A stretch of 33,105 nt of DNA from Bacteroidales bacterium (GTDB lineage Bacteria > Bacteroidota > Bacteroidia > Bacteroidales > Muribaculaceae): contig JAAVFQ010000022.1 in NCBI GenBank assembly GCA_014800685.1, positions 1-33,105 of the forward strand, written 5' to 3'. Positions 7,215-14,004 of this stretch are shown in pieces. The notes beneath the pieces were generated by a model, which was not told the DNA's origin, ran no database searches, and was given only the letters and a program-made list of their open reading frames with translations. Both the position numbers and the translations under genes were made by a program. The first letter of the stretch is position 1. The number at the start of each line of letters is the position of its first letter.

Positions 7215-8577
7215 AAAAGAGGCGACATCCCACCGCCTCATACTCATCTTTCCCGGTTGGAGCACTACTCCCTCTTTCTATCGGACCCTTGTCAGAGATG
7301 GATGGGATATGGCAGTCGTATATGACTACACGTCACTTCTTTTCCCGCGCGAAACTCTGAGAGATTATGCTACTGTCTACGTATATGCCTGGTCGCTTGG
7401 TGTTTTCGCGGCCTCAGTAGCCCTTCAGGATGAAGACTTCACGGCCGCTTTCGCCATCTGTGGCACTGAAATGCCTGTTTCAGAGGATTTCGGCATTCCG
7501 CAGGCTATCTTCCGTGGTACGCGCGAGGGACTCTCTGAGCGAAATCTGGCCAAATTCCGTCGCCGCATGGTGTCTGATTCCGCTGAATACCGCAGTCTCA
7601 CTGAGCGGCTTGGCGACTCAGTAGACGACATCAATCTGCTGCAGACTGAACTTCTCGCCATCGAATCGGCCTCTGCCTCTCGTCCGGCTTCAAAAAAATT
7701 GCGCTGGAGTCGAGCCTATATTCCCGTTGCCGACCATATAATTCCGGTGGAATCCCAGAAGCGCTATTGGGCCACGAGGCCGGAAATACCCACCTCTACA
7801 ATATCCTCTCATCACCTTCCTGATTTTGAAGCCATCCTGCGGTCTACTATTCCCGACTTGGTTCGCGTAGGCCATCATTTCCGGCAGGCTCTGGATTCCT
7901 ACGACTCTCACGCATCAGCCCAAAGCCGTATTGCACGCCGGCTTGCCTCTCTAATCGCAGCCAAAGCCACTCTTCGCGGCGGCTCCATACTTGAACTCGG
8001 CCAGGGCAGCGGACTTTTCAGCAGGATATACGCGCCGATGCTCGCTGCTGACTCTATCGAATATGTAGACCTCTACCCCAGCGGTCCGTTTGGGCTGGCT
8101 CCGGAGGAAACCGTCATTGAGGCCGATGCCGAAACATGGCTACCTCTCCATCGCGAGCCCTTGAGGGACTATATTCTCTCTGCCAGTTGTCTGCAATGGT
8201 TTATAAATCCGGTGGCCTTTTTCGCGGAGGCGGCGGCCTCTCTCAAGGAGGGTGGGATTTTTGCCTTCTCTACTTTTTTACCCGGCAATCTGCGACAACT
8301 CGACTCACTGCGCCCCACACCCCTCTCCTACCCTTCGGCAGAAATGCTTACAAGCACGCTCCGCCTCCACTTCTGCGAAGTAGAGACGGCAAGCGAAGAT
8401 ATTGACGTAGACTTTGACACAGTGCGCGAAGCGATGCTTCATCTGCGCAATACCGGTGTCAAAGGGGGTATGAAAATGTCAGCTGAGGGCAGCAAAATAC
8501 GCGATGCTCTTTACGAGCCCTCCACCGGAAAATATCGTCTCACATACGTAGCTTTCTATGCCGTATGCAGGAAATAA
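7195..8577 (+). CDS. bioGC: BioG-BioC fusion: pimeloyl-ACP methyl ester esterase plus malonyl-ACP O-methyltransferase
   Basis: 460 residues, two enzymes in one chain. Residues about 1-215 match BioG (DUF452 alpha/beta hydrolase): IFPGWSTTPSF, the nucleophile motif YAWSLGVF with S67, VADHIIPVESQ with D180 as likely acid, and SSHHLPDF with H206 or H207. Residues about 225-460 match BioC, a SAM methyltransferase: ILELGQGSGLFS (269-273 is the GxGxG loop), YVDLYP, EADAETWLP, ILSASCLQWF and FSTFLPGNL. BioC methylates malonyl-ACP so fatty acid synthesis can extend it; BioG removes the methyl from pimeloyl-ACP. The fusion joins the first and last steps of pimeloyl synthesis. The ATG at 7195 overlaps bioF by 20 bases. 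A shared hairpin at 8588-8613 ends the operon. Confidence 0.9.
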   Translation: MQIEWLRKEATSHRLILIFPGWSTTPSFYRTLVRDGWDMAVVYDYTSLLFPRETLRDYATVYVYAWSLGVFAASVALQDEDFTAAFAICGTEMPVSEDFGIPQAIFRGTREGLSERNLAKFRRRMVSDSAEYRSLTERLGDSVDDINLLQTELLAIESASASRPASKKLRWSRAYIPVADHIIPVESQKRYWATRPEIPTSTISSHHLPDFEAILRSTIPDLVRVGHHFRQALDSYDSHASAQSRIARRLASLIAAKATLRGGSILELGQGSGLFSRIYAPMLAADSIEYVDLYPSGPFGLAPEETVIEADAETWLPLHREPLRDYILSASCLQWFINPVAFFAEAAASLKEGGIFAFSTFLPGNLRQLDSLRPTPLSYPSAEMLTSTLRLHFCEVETASEDIDVDFDTVREAMLHLRNTGVKGGMKMSAEGSKIRDALYEPSTGKYRLTYVAFYAVCRK

Positions 8578-8587
8578 ATAAATTACC

Positions 8588-8613
8588 TTTTCGCAAGCGC
8601 AACTTGCGGAAAA
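8588..8613. terminator. Bidirectional terminator between convergent genes
   Basis: TTTTCGCAAG-CGCAA-CTTGCGGAAAA: a GC stem with one bulged base flanked by T on one side and A on the other, placed between the stops of bioGC (+) and the channel gene (-). The symmetric design would end both transcripts. Confidence 0.75.
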
Positions 8614-9534
8614 TCACTCTCCTGTCTGCGCCAGCGAAGTCAGCACATTCTCTATCTTGAGCGCGAGATCAGCATTCTGACGCACGAAGTGAGCGAGGTC
8701 CACATAATGCTCCATATCCGCAGCCTGTGTACTATTATCATCCTCCTTCCATTCTTCAAGCCTCTTTTTCACATCAGCCTGCACCGGTGCCGAGAGTAGA
8801 TATATTTCGTCATTTGCATACATCTGTGTGTTGGCTACAAAAGCGAAGCAGTCTTCCAGCAGACGGGGCCAGAGAGTCAGGTCCACACGATTCTGAAGAG
8901 AATCGAGAGACAATGATGTCCTTGAAGCGCTTTTGAGAAAAGAGACCACAGCAGACTGACCGGAGCGGTCGGAAGGAAGTCCGGAGGGGGCATAAAGATC
9001 TCTCATATCGGAGAGTTTGAAGTCAGGATTATAGCTATCGTCATCATTATCAGCCTGACGCTTCTCCTGCGGCGTGGTAAGAGCATAGCAGTGAGCCAGA
9101 AACTGATTGATGCTATGAAGAATTGAGGGAATGGAGCGCAGCAGTTTCCGTCGCTCATCAGCCTCATGAATCCTGCGTTGTTTCTCTATTTCCGACTCCA
9201 CATCTATCTCCGACTTCATGGAGCCGACGGCATTCAGGAAAAAGCCGAGAATGATCAATCCGCACATCACTTCAACGGCCGTCACCGTCTGTGCCCACCC
9301 ATGAGCGGGCGTGTAGTCGCCGAAACCCAAAGTGGTGATAGTGACAATGCTGTAATATAACCACGAGCCATAATCGGTGCCTGCTCCGTCGGGAATGCGG
9401 AACTGGCCGTCAGGGAGGCCCCAATAGATGAAAGCGAAGATTGGAGTTAGAATCACATAAAGTCCTATCCAGACGATAGGACGGACGTTGGAGACGACAT
9501 GAAAGAAATGCCGGATTCGGTCAGATAACGTCAT
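8614..9534 (-). CDS. Two-transmembrane potassium channel with cytosolic C-domain
   Basis: 306 residues. TM1 lies at about 19-40, a pore helix and selectivity filter TLGFGD at 68-73, and TM2 at about 84-106: the KcsA/Kir-like two-helix design, one subunit of a tetramer in the inner membrane. The filter is the GFG variant of the K+ signature. The remaining 200 residues are charged and helical (ESEIEKQRRIHEADERRK, then a helical C-end), with no RCK/TrkA nucleotide fold, so the gating signal is unknown. Single gene, convergent with the biotin operon. No clear promoter box was found ahead of the ATG at 9534. Confidence 0.85.
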   Translation of the reverse strand: MTLSDRIRHFFHVVSNVRPIVWIGLYVILTPIFAFIYWGLPDGQFRIPDGAGTDYGSWLYYSIVTITTLGFGDYTPAHGWAQTVTAVEVMCGLIILGFFLNAVGSMKSEIDVESEIEKQRRIHEADERRKLLRSIPSILHSINQFLAHCYALTTPQEKRQADNDDDSYNPDFKLSDMRDLYAPSGLPSDRSGQSAVVSFLKSASRTSLSLDSLQNRVDLTLWPRLLEDCFAFVANTQMYANDEIYLLSAPVQADVKKRLEEWKEDDNSTQAADMEHYVDLAHFVRQNADLALKIENVLTSLAQTGE

Positions 9535-9631
9535 AGCTGTATTAAGGTTTTATATTTGCGTGTTTATATCTATACGTGTTTATTTCTATAACGACATGGG
9601 GATTTTTTATGTTCATATAAAGGATTTTTTG

Positions 9632-9640
9632 TATTTTTGC
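9632..9640 (+). promoter_or_regulatory. -7 box of the aldolase gene
   Basis: TATTTTTG then C, only 5 bases before the ATG at 9645, which implies a leaderless or nearly leaderless mRNA. A second TATATTTGC lies at 9551-9559. Neither has a good TTTG upstream, so the true start of transcription is uncertain. Confidence 0.45.
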
Positions 9641-9644
9641 AGTT

Positions 9645-10691
9645 ATGATACGACTCGGAAATGATTACGGATGCGGGGCTCTTCCACAGGTGATGGATAG
9701 CCTTCTCGCTCTGAATAAGAAAGGTCTGGCCGGATATGGATTAGATGAAGTGACCGAAAAGGCTCGCGCCACAATTCTTAAATTGGCTCAGCTTAATGCC
9801 GGAAATGTCTTTTTCCTTACCGGCGGCACTCAGACCAATATCGTGGCCCTCGACTGGCTTCTTCGTCCCGGCGAAGGTGTCCTCTGCTCTGCCGAGGCGC
9901 ACATCAATGTTCACGAAGCCGGGGCTATAGAGGCCTGTACTCATAAGGTTATAGCCCTTGATGGTTCGGGTGGAAAGATTTCAGCAGACTCTGTCAGAAA
10001 ATATGCTGAGCGATTCTATGCCGACCCCACATGGCCTCATATCGTTGCTCCGGGCGCTGTCTATATCACACAGCCCACGGAGACGGGAGCGCTCTATTCT
10101 TTAGCCGAAATAAGGGATTTCCGAGGCGTATGCGACGAGTTTGATATGCGGCTTTATGTGGACGGTGCGCGCCTGATATACGCACTTGGTTCGCCGGAAA
10201 ATGACATCTCGCTCCCCGACCTCGGGCTCCTGACGGATGCCTTTTACATCGGCGGAACGAAATGCGGCACCCTCTTCGGCGAGGCTCTCGTCATTCCCGG
10301 AAGAAGATCGCCCAGAGAGGAGCAGCGCATTTTTTCTCTTATCAAGCGTCACGGCGCTCTGCTGGCCAAGGGGTGGTCGGTGGCAGCGCAGTTTGAGTCT
10401 CTTATGGCAGACTCTCTTTATCTTTCGGTGGGACGCAGTGCTGTGGAGCGTGCGCTTAGACTTCGCCACTTGCTGGAGAATGGGGGCGTTAGGGCTGCTT
10501 GGCTCTCTCCTACCAATCAGCAGTTTTTCTGCTTGCCCACAGCCATTCTCGATAATCTCGCCCGGCAGCTGGCTTTCGACCTTTGGGGTGCTCCGGGAGA
10601 TGATTGGTCAGTTATTCGCCTCGTCACTGACTGGAACACTTCTGACGACGACATTGAGGAGGCTGCCGGGATTATTTTAAGTAAGTATTGA
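9645..10691 (+). CDS. Threonine-aldolase-like PLP lyase (beta-eliminating lyase family)
   Basis: 348 residues, the usual size of low-specificity L-threonine aldolase, which splits threonine to glycine and acetaldehyde. Seen: GNDYGCGALPQV at the N-terminus (GSDN-like region), FLTGGTQTNIVAL, AEAHINVHEAGA, ITQPTETGALYS, LYVDGARLIYAL and FYIGGTKCGTLFGEA with K206 as the PLP lysine. Related enzymes of fold type I (e.g. tyrosine phenol-lyase relatives) are less likely at this length. The last codons (LSKY and the stop) are built from the AAGTAAGTATTGA motif that starts the repeat block downstream. The same block separates it from the convergent glycosyltransferase gene. Confidence 0.85.
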   Translation: MIRLGNDYGCGALPQVMDSLLALNKKGLAGYGLDEVTEKARATILKLAQLNAGNVFFLTGGTQTNIVALDWLLRPGEGVLCSAEAHINVHEAGAIEACTHKVIALDGSGGKISADSVRKYAERFYADPTWPHIVAPGAVYITQPTETGALYSLAEIRDFRGVCDEFDMRLYVDGARLIYALGSPENDISLPDLGLLTDAFYIGGTKCGTLFGEALVIPGRRSPREEQRIFSLIKRHGALLAKGWSVAAQFESLMADSLYLSVGRSAVERALRLRHLLENGGVRAAWLSPTNQQFFCLPTAILDNLARQLAFDLWGAPGDDWSVIRLVTDWNTSDDDIEEAAGIILSKY

Positions 10692-10700
10692 AAATTAATT
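10678..10700. repeat. Solo end of the TAAGTAAG element, fused to the aldolase stop
   Basis: TTAAGTAAGTATTGAAAATT is the reverse complement, with one mismatch, of the right end of copy B. It lies head-on against the left end of copy B and supplies the last four codons and the stop of the aldolase gene. Confidence 0.6.
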
Positions 10701-10886
10701 TAAGTAAGTGAGAAAAATTAATGTACATATAAAACGAAGTGATTTTGGAGATAATTTCGCGGTGAAACGAAGGAAGATATAAGCATATCTGACTGAGAGC
10801 CAACGCGAAATTAGCCCAAAAGGGCAAGTTTTATTGTATAAGAGTTTTAATCTCACATATATCGTTTAATTTTGAATACTTACTTA
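10701..10886. repeat. Interspersed structured element, copy B (TAAGTAAG...CTTACTTA)
   Basis: A 186-base partner of 1234-1417 in the same orientation, with terminal TAAGTAAGT/ACTTACTTA. The central stem is a perfect 10 bp: 10752-10761 with 10804-10813. The inner hairpin AGATAT-AAGC-ATATCT sits at 10775-10790, and a small GCCC-AAAA-GGGC hairpin follows the central stem. It fills the gap between convergent genes, so it may also act as a transcription end there. Confidence 0.8.
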
Positions 10887-10902
10887 TCAGCAATGGAGAG
10901 TG

Positions 10903-11892
10903 TCATTTCCTGAAGAGCCGGAGCATAAGTCTCTCAGGGAGATGCCATTTCAATATCAGCGAATAGCGCGGTGAGACATGCCCTTTCAGAGCTTTCCAGT
11001 CTATCCTCTGCTTCGCACCGCAGAGCAATGTCTCTGCTATCGCTGTCTCTTTTCTGCTGAAATCGGAATGATTCAGCAGCTTATACATATTGAATATTGT
11101 ATGAAAATTCTGCCTCTGGGCCAATATATATTCTGCAGAGTCTTTGCCAAACTCACTCTCCGTAAGGTCGATAAGCTCAATCGCTACTTTGATATAATCA
11201 AAAACACTTACGGAGCGGCGCGTTGAAAGGCTTTCGGGATTCCGGCGATAGAGATAGGGCGCCTCGGAGAAGATGGCCACCGGGTCGGCTGCAAGTATAT
11301 GCCGGGAACATACTTCGTCTATCATGGCATTGCCGGGCGGATAAGAATGTCTTGCATAGATGCGCTCATAAAGCGACTTACGGGTAAGGCCGCCGCTTGC
11401 TGCAAATTTCCATCCATCCAGAGTGTCTCGCAAAAGACTTCTGCCGCGTATCTCGCGGTGATAGTAGCCATCGGTCTTGGGAAGGTGTCTGACAGTTTTA
11501 CCCTCCTCCTCAAGTCGGAATACCGTCGGATAGAGGATATCAGCCTTCGATCTCTCTATGAGCGCAAGCATCCTCTCCAGCGCATCCGGAGGGAGAAGAT
11601 CGTCGGCATCAAGCTTTGAAATCCATTCCCCGCGAGCGGCCATAACGGCTACCTTTCTCGGCTCGAAGGCTCTTCCGGAGGGCCTCGGCATCCTGACAAC
11701 CCTTATCCGGCTCTCCTTAACGGCCATCCGCAGAGCGATGCTGAGGGTGTCATCATCTGAACAGTCATCCACTATCACTGCTTCCCAGTTGCCGAAGGTC
11801 TGTGCCCTGAGCGACTCTATGCAGTCACGCAGATACCTCCCGGCATTGTAGGCCGGAATCACAAATGAGACTAAAGGTGTTTCACTCATCAT
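10903..11892 (-). CDS. Family 2 glycosyltransferase
   Basis: 329 residues, GT-A fold. The N-terminal SFVIPAYNAGRYLRDCIESLRAQTF, then WEAVIVDDCSDDDT, and GEWISKLDADDLLPPDALE with the DxD metal/nucleotide-sugar motif (DADD) are the classic GT2 order. The C-terminal third is helical and less conserved (FDYIKVAIELIDL...). It likely adds a sugar to a cell-surface glycan on the inner face of the membrane; donor and acceptor cannot be told, and there is no polysaccharide cluster around it. The start could be either of two adjacent Met codons. The lactate permease is upstream on the same strand, 41 bases away with a hairpin between. Confidence 0.9.
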   Translation of the reverse strand: MMSETPLVSFVIPAYNAGRYLRDCIESLRAQTFGNWEAVIVDDCSDDDTLSIALRMAVKESRIRVVRMPRPSGRAFEPRKVAVMAARGEWISKLDADDLLPPDALERMLALIERSKADILYPTVFRLEEEGKTVRHLPKTDGYYHREIRGRSLLRDTLDGWKFAASGGLTRKSLYERIYARHSYPPGNAMIDEVCSRHILAADPVAIFSEAPYLYRRNPESLSTRRSVSVFDYIKVAIELIDLTESEFGKDSAEYILAQRQNFHTIFNMYKLLNHSDFSRKETAIAETLLCGAKQRIDWKALKGHVSPRYSLILKWHLPERLMLRLFRK

Positions 11893-11900
11893 CCTGCTTC

Positions 11901-11925
11901 AGTAAACTCTTAGAGAGTGTTTACT
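11901..11925 (-). repeat. AGTAAAC-ACTCT hairpin between permease and glycosyltransferase
   Basis: AGTAAACTCT (11901-11910) pairs with AGAGTGTTTACT (11914-11925) with a two-base bulge and a 3-base loop. Related AAACACTCTCT/GTTTAGAA sequence occurs at 21751-21766 and 31965-31995. It may be a weak terminator or a repeat; no long T-run follows on the minus strand. Confidence 0.5.
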
Positions 11926-11933
11926 CTTAATCC

Positions 11934-13517
11934 TCATAATATAGTGCCCAGCCATACCATCACGCCTCCGATTAAGATATAGGCCACTGCGTATGGAGCC
12001 GCTTTTACGAGAATTTTCTCATCCTCATCGCTCATGTCGCAAGAAGCCGTGGCGATAGCTATCGTCTGTGGCGAAACGAGCTTCCCGCCGGTGGCTCCGG
12101 TGACGTTAGCTGCAGCCACCCATTCCGTCTTTGTGCCCTCTACGCCAAGGATATGCATCTGACCATTGAGTCCGAGCTGTTCCGCCACGCCGGCCTGTAG
12201 CTTTCCGAAAAGAATATTGGAGGATGTATGGCTGCCGGTGACTATAGTGCCTATGGCTCCCACAAAGGGTGCGAAGAGGGGATAGAGACTTCCGGCGATA
12301 CTTACAAGACTTATGGCGAGGGTGGCTATCATGCCGCTTGTGCTCATCACGCTTGCCATGGCCACGAGCGACACTATGGTGATAAAGGTGAACCGAAGCT
12401 GATAAAAGGTCTTTATCAGTATCAGCCCGAGTGTGCGGCAACTCATTCCCTGACACAATCCTCCGGCCAGAGTGCCCGCAAAGAGCCACACGGGAGCACT
12501 GTTCATCCAATGATACCTTATCTTGCTCCCTAACACCGGTATATCTATTTCTGTAGCAGGAATTTTGGCCAGAAGGTCATGCAGCATGGGCACAAGAGGG
12601 CCCGTCAGCAGTATAAAACCCAGTATGAACAGATAGACGCTCCAGGCTCTAAGTCCTTCCGCCAGACCCACACGCGGCCCTTGCCGACGCTTTTTTTTCC
12701 CAAACACCTTTATCCATGCTATCAGGGAGAAGATCGTGACTACCGAGCCGACGATGCCCGGCGTCTCAAGACCGAGATATCGTGCGCAGAAAAATTGGCT
12801 CACCCAGCTCAGGCCTCCGCTCCAGAGTGAGAGTATGATATTTCGCTTCCAGGCGCTTCGATCGGCGAGCATCAGGATAGCAAAGGGAATGAGGATAAAA
12901 AGCGGAAGCAGCTGAATGGCCGCCGACTGCGCCACTACGCTTATCAAGGCCGACGAGGCGGTGCCGTCAGCACTGACCTCATTGGCAAGAAGATTTATCG
13001 GAACTCCGAGAGCCCCGAAACATCCCGTCACCGTATTGCCCAGAAGGGAGACAAGCGCGGAAAATATCGGCTTGAATCCCAGACTTATAAGGATGGCTGC
13101 CGGGATAGCCACAGAGGTGCCGAAACCGGCCATTGCCTCCAGAATACCGGCAAAGCCGAGCGCCATTATCAGCACAAGCACCCCGCGATCATCCGTAAGG
13201 TCGGCAAACATCCTTTTTATGGTCTCTATGCCTCCCGAACTCACCACCACGTTATAGCTGTAGATAGCCATCAGAATGATGAAGAGAATGGGATAGACTC
13301 CCTTGAAGAGTCCCTCCACGAGGCTCCAGCCTACAAGTTCAGCCATCGCTACGCCCGCAAATCTCTCCGGCAACATTCCTAATTGAGGTGTCACGAAAAG
13401 GGCAAGGATTATGGCACATATCAGTGAAATTACGGCACTCTTCCAGGCTGAGACTTTTAGCGCCAGCATCAGCACAAAAAGTAGTAGGATGGGCAGCAGA
13501 GCCACTATTGCATTCAT
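11934..13517 (-). CDS. L-lactate permease (LctP family)
   Basis: 527 residues of almost continuous hydrophobic segments (12 or more helices), close to the usual 550 of LctP transporters that bring lactate (or glycolate) in with H+. Family marks: FKGVYPILFIILMAIYSYNVVVSSGGIETI, MALGFAGILEAMAGFGTSVAIPAAIL (the EAxAGFGT signature), FGALGVPINLLANEV and, near the end, VGAIGTIVTGSHTSSNILFG and NVTGATGGKLVSPQTIAIA. Its promoter is at 13544-13552. No lactate-utilisation genes (LutABC or similar) sit beside it, so the substrate call rests on family only. Confidence 0.92.
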   Translation of the reverse strand: MNAIVALLPILLLFVLMLALKVSAWKSAVISLICAIILALFVTPQLGMLPERFAGVAMAELVGWSLVEGLFKGVYPILFIILMAIYSYNVVVSSGGIETIKRMFADLTDDRGVLVLIMALGFAGILEAMAGFGTSVAIPAAILISLGFKPIFSALVSLLGNTVTGCFGALGVPINLLANEVSADGTASSALISVVAQSAAIQLLPLFILIPFAILMLADRSAWKRNIILSLWSGGLSWVSQFFCARYLGLETPGIVGSVVTIFSLIAWIKVFGKKKRRQGPRVGLAEGLRAWSVYLFILGFILLTGPLVPMLHDLLAKIPATEIDIPVLGSKIRYHWMNSAPVWLFAGTLAGGLCQGMSCRTLGLILIKTFYQLRFTFITIVSLVAMASVMSTSGMIATLAISLVSIAGSLYPLFAPFVGAIGTIVTGSHTSSNILFGKLQAGVAEQLGLNGQMHILGVEGTKTEWVAAANVTGATGGKLVSPQTIAIATASCDMSDEDEKILVKAAPYAVAYILIGGVMVWLGTIL

Positions 13518-13543
13518 AATGTAGTCTCAAATCGTTTTCAACC

Positions 13544-13552
13544 GCAAATATA
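13544..13552 (-). promoter_or_regulatory. -7 box of the lactate permease gene
   Basis: On the minus strand TATATTTG then C, about 26 bases before the ATG at 13517. No proper TTTG at the expected upstream distance. Confidence 0.5.
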
Positions 13553-13642
13553 ACCCTTTTTTCCGGATATGAAGCTATTCAGTTAAGGATAAATAAAGAC
13601 GGCTGATTCCGTCCCAAAAAAAATTTTTTTATCACTAAAAAA

Positions 13643-13675
13643 TTTGCATATCGTGGAAAATATCACTAAATTTGC
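13643..13675 (+). promoter_or_regulatory. Fimbrial operon promoter with doubled -7-like box
   Basis: TTTG (13643-13646), 20 bases, TAAATTTG (13667-13674) then C. The unit TATCACTAAA..ATTTGCAT is present twice (about 13630-13649 and 13661-13677), so the upstream TAAAAAATTTG provides the -33 TTTG of the downstream one. I see no long inverted repeats around this region that would indicate an invertible promoter. Confidence 0.65.
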
Positions 13676-13680
13676 ATCTC

Positions 13681-14004
13681 CAAAAGAGTATACCGCTAAT
13701 CCTGTACTCTTCACAAAAATTAATAACCCTATCAATCAACAGGTTACAGTCATTTGACCCACCCTACGGTCCGTCTCATGAAGAACCGAACATTGCTTAT
13801 TATGAGCCTACATATCCACTATTCGAGCTATAGAGACTACTGCGCCCTTTTCAGAGCGTGGCCTTTATCGTGCAGTCCCGGATATGACGCTGGCTTCCAC
13901 TGACGCAGCTCATTCATGCAGGCATCTCCCGAAGCCTTAAGAATTGATAGGGCAAATCAACCTTAAAATAAAAAATTCACTTAAACTAAACCATACAAAA
14001 AATT
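13681..14004 (+). other. Long 5' leader of the fimbrial operon
   Basis: About 325 bases between promoter and first gene. It begins with a hairpin AAGAGTA...TACTCTT (13683-13710) and contains a possible 41-codon reading frame (ATG 13778, stop 13903: MKNRTLLIMS...) without an evident ribosome site. The last 40 bases are A-rich. I see no known riboswitch. The length and the hairpin suggest post-transcriptional control, but that is inference. Confidence 0.4.

Noticed and set aside
13598..13613. GACGG/CCGTC hairpin next to A/T runs as a terminator
   Set aside because: Only 5 bp, and it lies between two divergent promoters where no transcript needs ending; likely chance.
13570..14004. Invertible promoter for fimbriae
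   Set aside because: I looked for paired inverted repeats flanking the promoter and found none long enough; no recombinase gene is nearby.
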